DNA of 58,100 bases from Bacteroidales bacterium (GTDB taxonomy: Bacteria > Bacteroidota > Bacteroidia > Bacteroidales > P3). Positions 14,903 through 25,053 of the stretch are shown here, one piece after another; position 1 is the stretch's first letter, and every line of letters begins with the position of its first letter. Location of the stretch: contig JAFWZP010000066.1 of NCBI GenBank assembly GCA_017522255.1, positions 1 to 58,100 on the forward strand, written 5' to 3'. Both the position numbers and the translations under genes were made by a program. The notes under the pieces are model-generated. The model was not told the DNA's origin. It did no database searches and saw only the letters and a program-made list of their open reading frames with translations.

Positions 14903-17353
14903 TTAAAAAGTGATAGTCAATTTAATGTTGAATTGTCGCATAGTCAAAAAGTTTGGTACAGCGTAATAGCGATTGTCGTAGTCTGCAACCCAAATGTATG
15001 ATACTACATTTTTATAGTTGAAAAGATTAAAGACTTCAAGGTTAAGCCATATATCGTCAAAATATCTAAAGAGTGTCCGATTTTTTATCTTATCTATTTT
15101 GTTTAGTTGTATACCTCCGGTTATATCTACTCTAAAATATGGTGGTAAACGATGTGTAGTACTAAAGTCGGTTTGTCTTGGTTTTGTGAATGGTAAACCT
15201 GTTCCATATACAAAATTAAGACTTACTTTCATCCATGGCAATGTAGGCATGTAGTCTTGGAAGAAAAGTTTTATCATCATGCGTTGGTCGGTGGGACGTG
15301 ATATCCATCCATAATCGTCGCCTTCGATGTCTTCTTGTGTTTGCATCAGCGATAGGCTTGCCCACGATTCTATACCGTCTATAAATTCACCATTTATGCG
15401 GAGACTTATACCGGTTGAATATCCTATGGCGTTGTTTTCAGCCATATAACGTATGCGCATATTGTCTATCTCGTAGGGTATAAGATTCGTTATGTACTTA
15501 TAATATATATCGCTCGTAAGTTTGAATGGTTTGTTCCATAATACAAAGTTGTAATCAAATGTTCCCATTATTTGATAGGACTTTTGCGATTTTATAGATT
15601 TGTTGATGCTCCCATTTTTATAGCGATATTCTCGATAGAAAGGAGACTGGGTGTACATACCTGTTGATATACGAAACAACATATCTTTCTCCCATTCAGG
15701 TTTGTAATTGACACTTAACCGAGGCGAAATAAAAAACTCTTTGTTGAAACTCCAATATTGTCCACGTACTCCAAATATGATACTTATTAAACTTTTTTCG
15801 GTATGAAAATCAAAATTTCGTTGTAGGTATCCAGTCGCTCTATGTGAGGAAATTGTATTTTGGCTTTTCACGTAGTTTTGTAATTCTGGAGCAAATGGAA
15901 TATTATTACTATCACCGGGTATTCCATTATCAGGATTAGGTATGGTAAAATCGGCTGAGTCTACCATACGCCACTCTTTCATTTTGTCATATATATACTC
16001 ATGTTGGTAGCGAATACCCCAATTCCAATTGCCAAGAGTGGCAAAGTATGTACCTTTGATTTCGGAGTTTATTACACGTGTGTTTAGGTAGTTGCGAGCA
16101 TGTTCGAGATAAGTGCCTACACCTCGGTCAAATTTGTTTACTTCGCCAACAACAGCACCCACGTTTAGTTCGTATAGCCAATATTGTCCCTGAATATCGT
16201 ATACTTCACTTTCGTTAGTGGTATATGCTGATGTTATCCATTTCCATTGTATATTATCGTTTGGACGATAGTCCAACGTTATAGCACCCATCGCTGTAGT
16301 ATATTCATCAATTTCTTGTCCATCGAAATATATTTTTAGTTCCATTGCTTCAAAAAAGTTACCGAAATTGGTGGTTTGATTTTTGGGTACTAAACCATAT
16401 TTATTTTTGGAATATATGCCTACAAATGATATATCTAGTTTTGTATTTACTTTGTAAGTTATAATACTTTGTAGATCTGTATATGCGGTAGTGTAGTCTC
16501 CTTCGGTATCTAACGATTTGAGGAGATATTGATTGCTGTGTCGTCTCAGCCCTATGCTATAGGTCATTTTTTCTTTTACTACTCCTTCTACATAAGCACT
16601 TCCTCCCAATAAACTTCCTGACACTTTGCCACTAAATTTATTTGGTCGACGATATGTGATATCTAACACTGATGACATTTTATCACCATATTTTGCTTCG
16701 AAACCACCCGGACTGAACATTACTCGCTCTACCATATCGGGATTTATTATTGACAAACCTTCTTGTTGACCGCTACGTACCAAAAAAGGACGATATACTT
16801 CTACATCGTTGATGTATACGAGGTTTTCATCAAAGCTACCACCTCGCACACTATACTGACTGCTTAATTCGTTGTTGCTACCAACATCAGGAAGAGTTTT
16901 GATAAGGCTTTCGACACCGCTTTGAGGACCTGCTATATTTTCTATTTTTTCTATACTTATCTGTGTAAAAGTACTTTTACGTACTTTTTCGTCTTTTATG
17001 GTTATTTCTTCGAGTAGTTGGGCTTGGGGTTTGAGAGTACAATTCAGTATTTTTCGTTCGTTGTTTTTGACTTTGAAAGTGAATTTTTGTTGTTCATAGC
17101 CTGTAAATGTAAATAATACAATGAGTTCTTTGTCGGAAGGTATTTCAAAACTATAATACCCTTTGCTGTTACTTATGTCTCCTATAGGGCTAGCAGTACC
17201 TATCAATCGCACACTTACGTATTCCATACCTTCACCTTTTTCGTTAGTTATGCGTCCTTCTAAAGTGGCTGTTTGGCAATGACTTGTATGTGTACAGATG
17301 AGTAGCAATACAAAAGATGATATTATATGTATAATGTTCCTGTTTTTGTTCAT
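14903..17353 (-). CDS. TonB-dependent outer-membrane receptor
   Basis: An 816-aa outer-membrane barrel for energised uptake of an unknown ligand. Signal peptide residues 1-26 (cut near SHCQ), carboxypeptidase-regulatory-like domain about 29-110 (LEGRITNEKGEGMEYVSVRLIGT...GYYSF), plug domain about 120-230 (GVESLIKTLPDVGSNNELSSQYSVRGGSFDENLVYINDVEVYRP), then the beta barrel to a C-terminal ...MRQFNIKLTITF strand. There is no SusD partner next to it, so it is not a standard polysaccharide locus. It belongs to a five-gene minus-strand operon. Confidence 0.93.
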   Translation of the reverse strand: MNKNRNIIHIISSFVLLLICTHTSHCQTATLEGRITNEKGEGMEYVSVRLIGTASPIGDISNSKGYYSFEIPSDKELIVLFTFTGYEQQKFTFKVKNNERKILNCTLKPQAQLLEEITIKDEKVRKSTFTQISIEKIENIAGPQSGVESLIKTLPDVGSNNELSSQYSVRGGSFDENLVYINDVEVYRPFLVRSGQQEGLSIINPDMVERVMFSPGGFEAKYGDKMSSVLDITYRRPNKFSGKVSGSLLGGSAYVEGVVKEKMTYSIGLRRHSNQYLLKSLDTEGDYTTAYTDLQSIITYKVNTKLDISFVGIYSKNKYGLVPKNQTTNFGNFFEAMELKIYFDGQEIDEYTTAMGAITLDYRPNDNIQWKWITSAYTTNESEVYDIQGQYWLYELNVGAVVGEVNKFDRGVGTYLEHARNYLNTRVINSEIKGTYFATLGNWNWGIRYQHEYIYDKMKEWRMVDSADFTIPNPDNGIPGDSNNIPFAPELQNYVKSQNTISSHRATGYLQRNFDFHTEKSLISIIFGVRGQYWSFNKEFFISPRLSVNYKPEWEKDMLFRISTGMYTQSPFYREYRYKNGSINKSIKSQKSYQIMGTFDYNFVLWNKPFKLTSDIYYKYITNLIPYEIDNMRIRYMAENNAIGYSTGISLRINGEFIDGIESWASLSLMQTQEDIEGDDYGWISRPTDQRMMIKLFFQDYMPTLPWMKVSLNFVYGTGLPFTKPRQTDFSTTHRLPPYFRVDITGGIQLNKIDKIKNRTLFRYFDDIWLNLEVFNLFNYKNVVSYIWVADYDNRYYAVPNFLTMRQFNIKLTITF

Positions 17354-17381
17354 AGAATAAGATAACGCAAACTTGTTAGTA

Positions 17382-18098
17382 TTATTGTTTATTTTCTATG
17401 CCATAGCCAAACAAAGCAAAGTCTCCTTTGCAAGGGTCAGTTGGAAATACTTTTTTTAGTTCCGTAGTTATAGTTTTTGCTGCAGACAATGAGTATGATT
17501 TGTTTTGCGTAAGTCCAAGCAAATATGCTATACGACACACATGTGTGTCTAAAGGAATGATTAAATCTGTTGGCGAAAAATTTTTCCATATTCCGAGGTC
17601 TACTATTCCATCTTGTCGTATCATCCACCGAAGGAACATATTTATCTTTTTTTGAGGACTTTTACTCGAAATTTCGAAAGCTCTGCATATTCGTTCGAAT
17701 GGACTACCTTCGTATTCTGATAACAAGCAGTCTTCCATACTTTCAAACGAGTTGTACATATGGTATAACTTATTAAATACAGCATTCATTTGTTTATAGT
17801 TTATCATTCTATAAAACGAATGAAGATTTTCACTGTCAAAATCTTTTTTCCACTTTTGATCCATTACATATTTGTAGGGCGATTCTCCCATCATATTATC
17901 CACTATGTCGCAGGCTTTTATTATTTGTTTTCGGTTGCCAAAACTAAGATATGAGGTTATAAAACCGCTTATTTCGATATCTTGTTTGCAGTTGTTTCGT
18001 TTGCGATGTGGAAATTGTACAGGATCGTTGGCAATAAAATGTATGGTGTTGTATTTATCTGCCCATGTTTTAAGCTGCTCTTTTAATTCTTCTTTCAT
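17382..18098 (-). CDS. TIGR02757 family protein (DUF2400)
   Basis: A 238-aa cytosolic protein matching the uncharacterised TIGR02757/DUF2400 family by PVQFPHRKRNNCKQDIEISGFITSYLSFGNRKQII, NMFLRWMIRQDGIVDLGIWKNF and LIIPLDTHVCRIA. The family is thought to have a HhH-GPD-like DNA glycosylase fold, but its reaction is unknown. The last residues (GDFALFGYGIENK) are typical. Its start overlaps the end of the DUF4105 gene by 29 bp, which suggests translational coupling. Confidence 0.88.
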   Translation of the reverse strand: MKEELKEQLKTWADKYNTIHFIANDPVQFPHRKRNNCKQDIEISGFITSYLSFGNRKQIIKACDIVDNMMGESPYKYVMDQKWKKDFDSENLHSFYRMINYKQMNAVFNKLYHMYNSFESMEDCLLSEYEGSPFERICRAFEISSKSPQKKINMFLRWMIRQDGIVDLGIWKNFSPTDLIIPLDTHVCRIAYLLGLTQNKSYSLSAAKTITTELKKVFPTDPCKGDFALFGYGIENKQ

Positions 18099-19242
18099 TA
18101 TATAATAGGTGTGATAGACGTATTATTAAACTTATAACTATAGGCAACACGGCACTATTGTAGTGTTGTATGTCTATTATGATATTGAGTAACGCTAGAA
18201 ATAAACACGTTAATAACGTATATATAATGTATTTATTTGCTCTCTTTGGACAAAAGATCAGCAGTAAGAATATCGGGTTTGCCCATAGAATATTTAAGTT
18301 TTCTTTCACACACCAATGTGATGAGAATGCCCACATCATTGCAACGACTAATCCTATTATACCCACAAGTGAGAATAGTGGTATGTCGAACCATTTTATT
18401 TTTATTTTTTTCGTGCTAGATATGTATGTGAGTATGCAAGTGATAAAACATAGTATCCAAAATACTACAATGGGCGATATGCTTTTAGGATTGTCTGTTT
18501 TTGTTTCATCAAGTATTAGTGTAGATGATTCACACAAATTTATTGTATTTAAATGTTCTTGGAGATAAAAAGGAATGAACATACATTCGGCTACACTTAC
18601 AGGTCTGTCGCACCTCATACCCAATAAAGCATCAACACCAAATTGCCACCACATCAATCTTTCATTGGTGTAAGGATATATTATTTCGCGAAATGTTTGG
18701 TTTATCAAGTTGCGATATGTGTTGTCTGTATTGACACCATTATTAATATAGAAATCTCTGTTCAGGCTTTTTTCTATTATGTCTCTTGCACGTGTGGCAC
18801 AATTATCGCGAAAGAAGTCATATTTGTAATAACGATTCTCTTTCTTATAATTCTCTCTCAAGAGATTGAATAGTTTATTGCGTTCTTCGAATGTGAGATT
18901 TAGTTTTTGTTCTGCAACCCAACGACCTTCGTATTGATAGGATAGTATAAAATTATTATAGCTTTGCACATCAAGCATATAGTCAAGATTTCCTAATGCA
19001 AATTTTAAGTATAGATTTGGTGTGTTGAAATCAAAAACGCCATAATTGAACACAAAATCGATGTTTTGTGAAGTATCGCAAACCCGTATGGCACTGTGTC
19101 CGAAACTTAGATAATATTCATTTCCGGCTCCACAAGTTAGTAGACTGATAGTGCTATTGTTCGAAAGTTGCAATGGCTGACCAATAGTAGTTGTTCCGGA
19201 TAGTATTGCTATTGATAATATTAAGTATATTTTTTTTAACAT
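18070..19242 (-). CDS. DUF4105 membrane protein, Lnb-like lipoprotein N-acyltransferase candidate
   Basis: The 390-aa protein has a signal peptide (cut near IGQ, residue 22), a periplasmic DUF4105 domain and four or five C-terminal membrane helices (about 258-385). Conserved motifs are LSFGHSAIRV (His49) and FFRDNCATRARD (Cys148), a His/Cys pair that suggests a thiol acyltransferase or papain-like site. A DUF4105 protein of Bacteroides has been reported as the lipoprotein N-acylation enzyme Lnb, replacing Lnt. Assignment here rests on motif similarity, not alignment. It is the first gene of the operon that continues with the TIGR02757 gene. Confidence 0.82.
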   Translation of the reverse strand: MLKKIYLILSIAILSGTTTIGQPLQLSNNSTISLLTCGAGNEYYLSFGHSAIRVCDTSQNIDFVFNYGVFDFNTPNLYLKFALGNLDYMLDVQSYNNFILSYQYEGRWVAEQKLNLTFEERNKLFNLLRENYKKENRYYKYDFFRDNCATRARDIIEKSLNRDFYINNGVNTDNTYRNLINQTFREIIYPYTNERLMWWQFGVDALLGMRCDRPVSVAECMFIPFYLQEHLNTINLCESSTLILDETKTDNPKSISPIVVFWILCFITCILTYISSTKKIKIKWFDIPLFSLVGIIGLVVAMMWAFSSHWCVKENLNILWANPIFLLLIFCPKRANKYIIYTLLTCLFLALLNIIIDIQHYNSAVLPIVISLIIRLSHLLYNERRIKRAA

Positions 19243-19381
19243 CTTGTTTGTCGTATTTTTTGTGCAACTATATTACGGCAATGCTTTCATAATATTGTGA
19301 TGGGGTGTAAAAAAATACCATTTTTTGAAATCTAAATATTATTACATTAGTACAAATGTACTTTATCTGAAAAAAAAAGTG

Positions 19382-19389
19382 TAATTTTG
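19382..19389 (+). promoter_or_regulatory. Possible -7 box for the YidE-type transporter
   Basis: TAATTTTG fits TAnnTTTG and is followed by CA as in strong Bacteroides promoters. No TTTG lies at the right distance. A small dyad AGTAC-AAAT-GTACT (about 19349-19362) sits where the -33 box should be and could be an operator. Confidence 0.42.
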
Positions 19390-19439
19390 CAAACTGAAAT
19401 GTCATAAATAAGTTATAGATAAAACAAAATATAAGAGAT

Positions 19440-21116
19440 ATGGAATGGTTTACCGAATTGGTATATGGTACCGGAATAGGACATAGTGTTATGCTGTTGT
19501 GTGTGTGCATCGTATGTGGTATTTTATTAGGTCGAATAAAAATATTCGGCATATCGTTGGGTATAACTTTTGTGCTGTTCATAGGTATTCTAATGGGTCA
19601 TTTAGGTATATCGATGGACAATGAAGTTATGCATTTTATGAAAGAATTTGGACTTATTTTGTTTGTTTATTCGGTAGGAATGCAAGTAGGACCAGGTTTT
19701 TTTTCTTCTTTTAAACAAGGAGGTGTTACGCTAAATTTGTTAGCATCTGCGGTGGTGTTGCTTGGAGTAGGAACAGCAGTAGCTATACATTTCATTGCTG
19801 ACATACCTATGGAAACTATGGTGGGTATATTATCGGGAGCAGTTACTAATACTCCCGGCATGGGAGCTGCTCAAACAGCATATCAAGATATGACCGGCAT
19901 GGGTGGAGATACCATAGCTATGGGCTATGCAGTATGCTATCCTTTAGGAGTATTGGGTATTATATTGGCAATAGTTGTGGTGCGTTTTATTTTTAAGATA
20001 ACCTATAGTAAGGAACAAGAGGAACTTGATGCTATAGACAATTCGCTATCAAACCAAGCTAAGTTATATACTCTCGAAGTTTGTAATCCTGCTATATATG
20101 GTCATACTGTGGCAGAGGTCGCAAAATTATTAGTACACCGCGAGATTGTGGTAAGCCGTGTGTTGCATTGTTCCGACGGCTCGATGGAAATAGCCTCGTC
20201 TACCACTATCTTAAACCAAGGAGACAAGGTGTTTATAATAACCGTAGAAAACGATATTGATGTGATATCCACTATAATGGGCAAGGTGATAGATATGAAG
20301 CCCGAAGAATGGTACAAAAAAGACAAGAGCTTAATAAGCCGCAGAATAATAGTTACCAAGAGCGAGCTTAACGGCAAAAGATTGGGTGAATTAAATTTGC
20401 GAAAGCAATACCATATCAATATCTCGCGTATCAATAGGGCAGGAGTTGACTTAGTGGCACGTCCAAACCTCGTTATTCAAATAGGCGACCGTCTTACTGT
20501 GGTGGGTGGCGAAGATGATGTACGCAAGGTCGAAGAAATACTAGGCAATAGTATGAAGCGTCTAAATGAACCCAATCTGGTAACATTGTTTTTAGGTATA
20601 TTTCTTGGTGTGTTGGTTGGGAGTATACCTTTAGTGTTTCCGGGAATACCACAGCCGGTAAAATTAGGTTTGGCAGGCGGACCTCTTATAGTGGCTATTC
20701 TTATATCAAGGTTTGGATATAAATACAAACTCGTAACATATAATACTATAAGTTCTAACCTTATGTTGCGAGAAATAGGAATCACCATATTTTTAGCATG
20801 TGTAGGAATAGGTGCCGGCAATGGTTTTGTAGATACTATCGTTAACCAAGGAGGATGGCAATGGATGGGCTATGGTTTTTTAATTTCGTTTTTGCCGTTG
20901 TTGATTGTTGGTATTATAGGTCGCAAGGTATGTAAGATTAACTATTTTACCCTTATGGGACTTATGGCGGGTTCCACTACCGATCCTCCTGCATTGGCTT
21001 ACAGCAATGCCACTGCAGGCAACGATGCACCGGCTGTAGGCTATGCAACGGTATATCCTCTAACTATGTTTTTGAGAGTACTTACTGCTCAATTATTGAT
21101 TATTATATTCTGTTAG
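19440..21116 (+). CDS. YidE/YbjL (AspT antiporter-like) transporter
   Basis: An inner-membrane protein of 558 aa with two halves of about five hydrophobic helices (AspT/YidE/YbjL duplication), the two repeats carrying [15 protein letters not shown] and [18 protein letters not shown]. Between them (about residues 205-370) lie two TrkA-C-like (RCK_C) domains, for example [28 protein letters not shown] and [23 protein letters not shown], which usually bind ligands and gate transport. Substrate unknown. It stands before a two-component system (38 bp gap), so shared transcription is possible. Confidence 0.9.
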   Translation: MEWFTELVYGTGIGHSVMLLCVCIVCGILLGRIKIFGISLGITFVLFIGILMGHLGISMDNEVMHFMKEFGLILFVYSVGMQVGPGFFSSFKQGGVTLNLLASAVVLLGVGTAVAIHFIADIPMETMVGILSGAVTNTPGMGAAQTAYQDMTGMGGDTIAMGYAVCYPLGVLGIILAIVVVRFIFKITYSKEQEELDAIDNSLSNQAKLYTLEVCNPAIYGHTVAEVAKLLVHREIVVSRVLHCSDGSMEIASSTTILNQGDKVFIITVENDIDVISTIMGKVIDMKPEEWYKKDKSLISRRIIVTKSELNGKRLGELNLRKQYHINISRINRAGVDLVARPNLVIQIGDRLTVVGGEDDVRKVEEILGNSMKRLNEPNLVTLFLGIFLGVLVGSIPLVFPGIPQPVKLGLAGGPLIVAILISRFGYKYKLVTYNTISSNLMLREIGITIFLACVGIGAGNGFVDTIVNQGGWQWMGYGFLISFLPLLIVGIIGRKVCKINYFTLMGLMAGSTTDPPALAYSNATAGNDAPAVGYATVYPLTMFLRVLTAQLLIIIFC

Positions 21117-21154
21117 CAAAAACAAGAATTATCTGACTATAAAATACAAAGGAA

Positions 21155-21841
21155 ATGAATAGAATATTGATAGTAGACGACGAACAGGATTTATGCGAAA
21201 TATTGCAGTTTAACCTCGAAAGCGAAGGTTACGAAGTAGACACAGCTAATTCTGCAGAAGAGGCTTTAAGCAAGCTAAATAGTCAACATATACTGATTCT
21301 CCTTGATGTGATGATGGAAGATATGAGTGGTTTCCAAATGGCCAACAAAATACGCAAAGAGCTAAACAACAATGTGCCTATCATATTCCTTACCGCTAAA
21401 GATACCGAAAACGATATGCTGACAGGGTTTAATGTGGGAGGCGATGATTATATCACCAAACCATTTTCGCTAAAAGCTGTGATGGCAAGGGTTAAAGCGG
21501 TACTTAAACGTAGCACAAAATCAGCAGATTCAAACGAATCTGTAGAGGATATTTTTGTGTACAAAAGTCTGGAAATAAATTTTGATACAAAGAAAGTGAT
21601 GGTAAATAACGTGGAAGCACAACTTACACGCAAAGAATATATGATATTGGCATTGTTAGTACAAAGTCCGCAACGCTTTTTTACTCGAGAGCAGATACTT
21701 TCGCAAGTATGGGATGATGACACATATGTTATCGAACGCAGTGTTGATGTGCATATTGCCCGACTAAGGAAAAAACTTGGTACAATAGGTGAAAATATAA
21801 TAAATCGAACCGGGTTTGGATATTCTTTTGATAATAGTTAA
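21155..21841 (+). CDS. OmpR-family response regulator
   Basis: A 228-aa regulator: receiver domain about 1-118 with acidic pocket D8-D9, phospho-acceptor D51 (LLDVMMEDMSG), T80 and K102 (TKPFS). A C-terminal winged-helix DNA-binding domain follows, about 130-228 (LTRKEYMILALLVQSPQRFFTREQIL...VDVHIARLRKKLG). The kinase gene follows after 13 bp. It resembles the RprY type of Bacteroides, but targets cannot be read from here. Confidence 0.93.
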   Translation: MNRILIVDDEQDLCEILQFNLESEGYEVDTANSAEEALSKLNSQHILILLDVMMEDMSGFQMANKIRKELNNNVPIIFLTAKDTENDMLTGFNVGGDDYITKPFSLKAVMARVKAVLKRSTKSADSNESVEDIFVYKSLEINFDTKKVMVNNVEAQLTRKEYMILALLVQSPQRFFTREQILSQVWDDDTYVIERSVDVHIARLRKKLGTIGENIINRTGFGYSFDNS

Positions 21842-21854
21842 AGCAGTTTGTGAT

Positions 21855-22946
21855 ATGAAAAAAAAACGATTATTGCCCAAACGGAAAATATTTTTTTATG
21901 CTATTGTAGTGATAGTGCTTTATGCTACAGTAGTATCAGTTATGCATCTATTATATAACCATATTGGCACACCTACGGCAATCGACTATGACTTTTGTTT
22001 CTCGCCTGCCGGTATGCAATTAGTTATTGCTTTTTTATTTCTGGTGGCAATATTGTTGGCAGTCTATTTTTCGTATCGTTTTTTTGTGGTAATGCACACT
22101 TTGAAAGATTTTGTTGACTCGGTAGAAAAGGGCAATGTTGACTACGATACTACGGCTCATTTCCCGGATAGCTATTCGGGTGAAGTAGGTAATAAAATAA
22201 TATCGCTCTACAAACAACTTGAAGTAAGTAAGCAACAAATAATAGAGGAAAAAGATCGCAATAGAAAAATGAAGCAGGAGATGACCAACAACATAGCCCA
22301 CGAACTAAAAACTCCTGTAAGCAGTATAAGGGGGTATTTGGAAATACTATTGAGTAGCAAACCTATACCTGATGACAAAAAACAATATTTTCTCGAACGT
22401 TCGTATTCGCAAACACTTAGGCTGTCTAATTTGATAAACGATGTGTCAATAATAAATAAAATAGAAGAGTCGGCTGAATTATTTCAGAAAGAAAGAGTGG
22501 TAATATACGATATAGCACAAGAAGCCATCAATGAGCTTGAAGATAAGATAATTGAACGCAACATCAATGTGCAAAACTCCATATCACGCGATATTGAGAT
22601 AATGGGAAACCACAGTTTGTTGTATGGTATATTTCGTAATTTGATAGAAAATGCAGTCTACCATGCCGGCGATGATATAAATATAATAATGGAGTGTCAT
22701 AAAAAAGACAACGATTTCTATTACTTCCGTTTTCGAGATACAGGATGTGGCATCGATGATAAATATCTCACACGCATATTTGACCGCTTTTTGCGTATCG
22801 ACGAGGGGCGTAGTCGAAAAAACGGCGGCACAGGATTGGGCCTCTCCATTGTAAAACACGCCGTGTTGTTTCACAATGGAGGAATAATAGCCAAAAATGC
22901 CGAAGAGGGTGGCTTGGAATTTTATTTCTCTTTAAAGATATCATAG
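21855..22946 (+). CDS. Sensor histidine kinase
   Basis: Two membrane helices (about residues 11-34 and 53-80) flank only a short periplasmic loop, so sensing is probably in the membrane or cytoplasm. Kinase motifs: H-box NNIAHELKTPVSS (His149), N-box FRNLIENAVYHAG, G1 DTGCGI, F-box FDRFLRIDEGRS, G2 GGTGLGLSIVKHAV. ATG 21855 (MKKKRLLPKRK) is chosen; the longer frame from 21816 overlaps the regulator. It pairs with the response regulator just upstream. The gene ends 39 bp from the convergent MFS gene. Confidence 0.92.
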   Translation: MKKKRLLPKRKIFFYAIVVIVLYATVVSVMHLLYNHIGTPTAIDYDFCFSPAGMQLVIAFLFLVAILLAVYFSYRFFVVMHTLKDFVDSVEKGNVDYDTTAHFPDSYSGEVGNKIISLYKQLEVSKQQIIEEKDRNRKMKQEMTNNIAHELKTPVSSIRGYLEILLSSKPIPDDKKQYFLERSYSQTLRLSNLINDVSIINKIEESAELFQKERVVIYDIAQEAINELEDKIIERNINVQNSISRDIEIMGNHSLLYGIFRNLIENAVYHAGDDINIIMECHKKDNDFYYFRFRDTGCGIDDKYLTRIFDRFLRIDEGRSRKNGGTGLGLSIVKHAVLFHNGGIIAKNAEEGGLEFYFSLKIS

Positions 22947-22985
22947 TATCGCAATACTACTTCGTTGGGTTTTGCATTCTGCAAG

Positions 22986-24164
22986 TCATCGCTTATTTCT
23001 CCAAGCCAAGAGCAAAAAGCCAATGGCTAATAAAATTCCATTTACTAAGAAAATAAAATCCGTTTTGTGGTCAGCAAAAATCCAATCGAAAAAGTCAATG
23101 ATAAATGGTGTTATAAGAACTGCCAAATAATTCATGCTCATCACACATGCAAGTGTCATCACCATGTTGCGAGGTGGTGATATTTTGGTAGTGCGGTCGT
23201 AGATAATAGGCTGCACCACACCGTAGCCCCAGCCGGCTATAATGGCTCCTAATATAAAAAGCACCATGTGATGCGACACAAAAATCACTGTCAAACCAAC
23301 ACTCATCATAAGCATGTTTACCCATACTACATGGTTTTTCATTAAATCCAAAATGCGAGTTATGAAAAATCCCGGTACTGTGATAGCTAAAAAGAATAAC
23401 GCTATTACAACTCCCGAACTTTGGCTGTCCATTTTGTATTGTTCCATCAAAAATGGCATATTCAATGGTATGGCCAATACGCAGTAGGTAACAAAAAAGT
23501 ACAACATCATAAGTTTTATCAATTCTGTTTTATTCAAAGGCTGCGGAGGCCTGACATTTGATAGCGACAAAGCCTCGTTATCGGCAGACGAAAATTTTGG
23601 CAAAAACTTGCATAGTATTATCGATAGAAGGGGTAAAAGATACACTGCAAACGGGGCATGCCAATTGATAGTGGCAAGCCAACCTGTTATGTAGGTTGCC
23701 AACACCAAAGTCAAGTTATTGATACCCGAACTGATACCAAGTTGGCGAGTGCGGTAGCGTCCTGAAAAATATTCGGCTATAAGCCCTGTAGATAGTGGAA
23801 TAACTATGCCGGCACCTATGCCGAGAATGCAGCTGAGTATTATCAAACCTTTTATGCTTTCGACAAAAAAATAGCACACTCCACTAAGCAAAAAAATTAC
23901 AAGTCCAACATATAGTATCATTACTTTGTTTTTGCTACTCGATAGCTTGCCCGACAAAAACAAAAATGGTATCACCAACATCGAGGGCAAAGATGTAAGC
24001 ATTTGTATTTCCAAATCGGTAGCATGAGGAAACACTGTCTCTAATTTTCCCATAATGGGCGATATGGCCAAGCCGGGTAGTGATGTAATGGCCGATACTG
24101 ACCATATCGCCATCAATGCCAACAACGATATGGGACTTTTTCCTGTTTCAATTTTCTTCATCAT
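22986..24164 (-). CDS. MFS transporter
   Basis: A 392-aa inner-membrane protein with about twelve hydrophobic helices. It has an MFS loop (GKLSSSKNKVMI), IGAGIVIPLSTGLIAEYFSGRYRTRQLGISSG in the helix 4-5 region, and the second-half equivalent GWGYGVVQPIIYDRTTK. It is similar in layout to cyanate or sugar permease relatives, but the substrate cannot be told. It is monocistronic and convergent with the histidine kinase; a repeat-bearing spacer lies upstream. Confidence 0.85.
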   Translation of the reverse strand: MMKKIETGKSPISLLALMAIWSVSAITSLPGLAISPIMGKLETVFPHATDLEIQMLTSLPSMLVIPFLFLSGKLSSSKNKVMILYVGLVIFLLSGVCYFFVESIKGLIILSCILGIGAGIVIPLSTGLIAEYFSGRYRTRQLGISSGINNLTLVLATYITGWLATINWHAPFAVYLLPLLSIILCKFLPKFSSADNEALSLSNVRPPQPLNKTELIKLMMLYFFVTYCVLAIPLNMPFLMEQYKMDSQSSGVVIALFFLAITVPGFFITRILDLMKNHVVWVNMLMMSVGLTVIFVSHHMVLFILGAIIAGWGYGVVQPIIYDRTTKISPPRNMVMTLACVMSMNYLAVLITPFIIDFFDWIFADHKTDFIFLVNGILLAIGFLLLAWRNKR

Positions 24165-24205
24165 AACAATGTGTTTCCGACTAAAACAGATGTAATGTAA
24201 TAAAG

Positions 24206-24834
24206 TTTAGGCAACTTTTATAAATTCCACGTTCCGAGTAAAATCGAAGAACTCTTCCTTAAACTTTTGTGTTGTTGACTTGGTTGGTGTTTTTTTCTTG
24301 AAATCTTCCTATTCGCATCGTGTGCTTCGCAGCCCTTGTTTGCCTTGCCGATGGGGTTGAATATTGGTATGATTTCTCTTGTGATATTAACACTTTTTTT
24401 GATGTGGAATATTGTTGTAAGAAGGTGATTATGGAGCGAAAAAAATAAATATGCCCGATTTTAAGGGCGATATTTCGAAGTCATTTTTCTGTAATTGTAA
24501 ATGATTGATTTTCAAACATTCCATTCTTCGTTTCTTGAGACTCCAATCTCAGCGTCTTGAGACTCCAATGTCAGCGTCTTGAGACTCCAATGTCAAGCCG
24601 CTGACATTCGAGTGTCAAGAGCTTGACATTCGAATGTCAAGCCGCTGACATTCGAATGTCAGCAAAATGACTCTCCAAAGGTCTTTTTTTGACAGTGCAT
24701 AATCCGAAAACTTTTAATGGTATTTTAACATTTGAACTCTTTATGAATTTCGCTTTGATTTGCGTTCTTTTTTTCTTGAAAAGTAGTGTTGTTTCACCAA
24801 TAGTCTGAAATGTATTTTTGTGAAGTTGCCTAAA
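24206..24834. repeat. Composite element: MITE-type ends around array C
   Basis: TTTAGGCAACTT (24206-24217) and its exact complement AAGTTGCCTAAA (24823-24834) bound 629 bp. The left 130 bp are a decayed copy of the MITE-like family (AAATTCCACGTT, then ACTTTTGTG, TTCTTGAAATCTTCCTATT). The rest holds array C and AT-rich sequence. No gene was seen inside it. Confidence 0.55.
24535..24688. repeat. Array C: six to seven tandem 22-bp dyad units
   Basis: Units begin at 24535, 24557, 24579, 24601, 24623, 24645 and (degenerate) 24667. Units 5 and 6 contain the perfect 16-bp palindrome TGACATTCGAATGTCA. Unit 1 has TGAGA/TCTCA arms, so a change in one arm is matched in the other. Units 2 and 3 are hybrids (TGAGA/TGTCA). 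It is the longest of the five arrays. Confidence 0.85.
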
Positions 24835-24999
24835 TAAACTAACGGCTAACGGCTAAAGTTGAATATATATATGTATCCTCAACATGCCTACTATTCGAGA
24901 AAATAAACATCTGACTTGACAAAGATTGATTTTTTGTCGGACACTAATAATTGTAAATCAGAAAGTTTTTTTGATAAATGAAAAAATATGTCTTTTTCA

Positions 25000-25031
25000 T
25001 TTTAGTATTTGACAAAATATTCGTACCTTTG
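25000..25031 (+). promoter_or_regulatory. Probable promoter of the S8 protease gene
   Basis: TACCTTTG (25024-25031) followed by CA fits the -7 consensus. TTTT at 25000-25003 sits 20 bp upstream, one base off TTTG. The leader to ATG 25054 would be about 15 nt, which argues against a start at 25009. Confidence 0.55.
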
Positions 25032-25053
25032 CACATTATTTAAAAAAAGAAAT

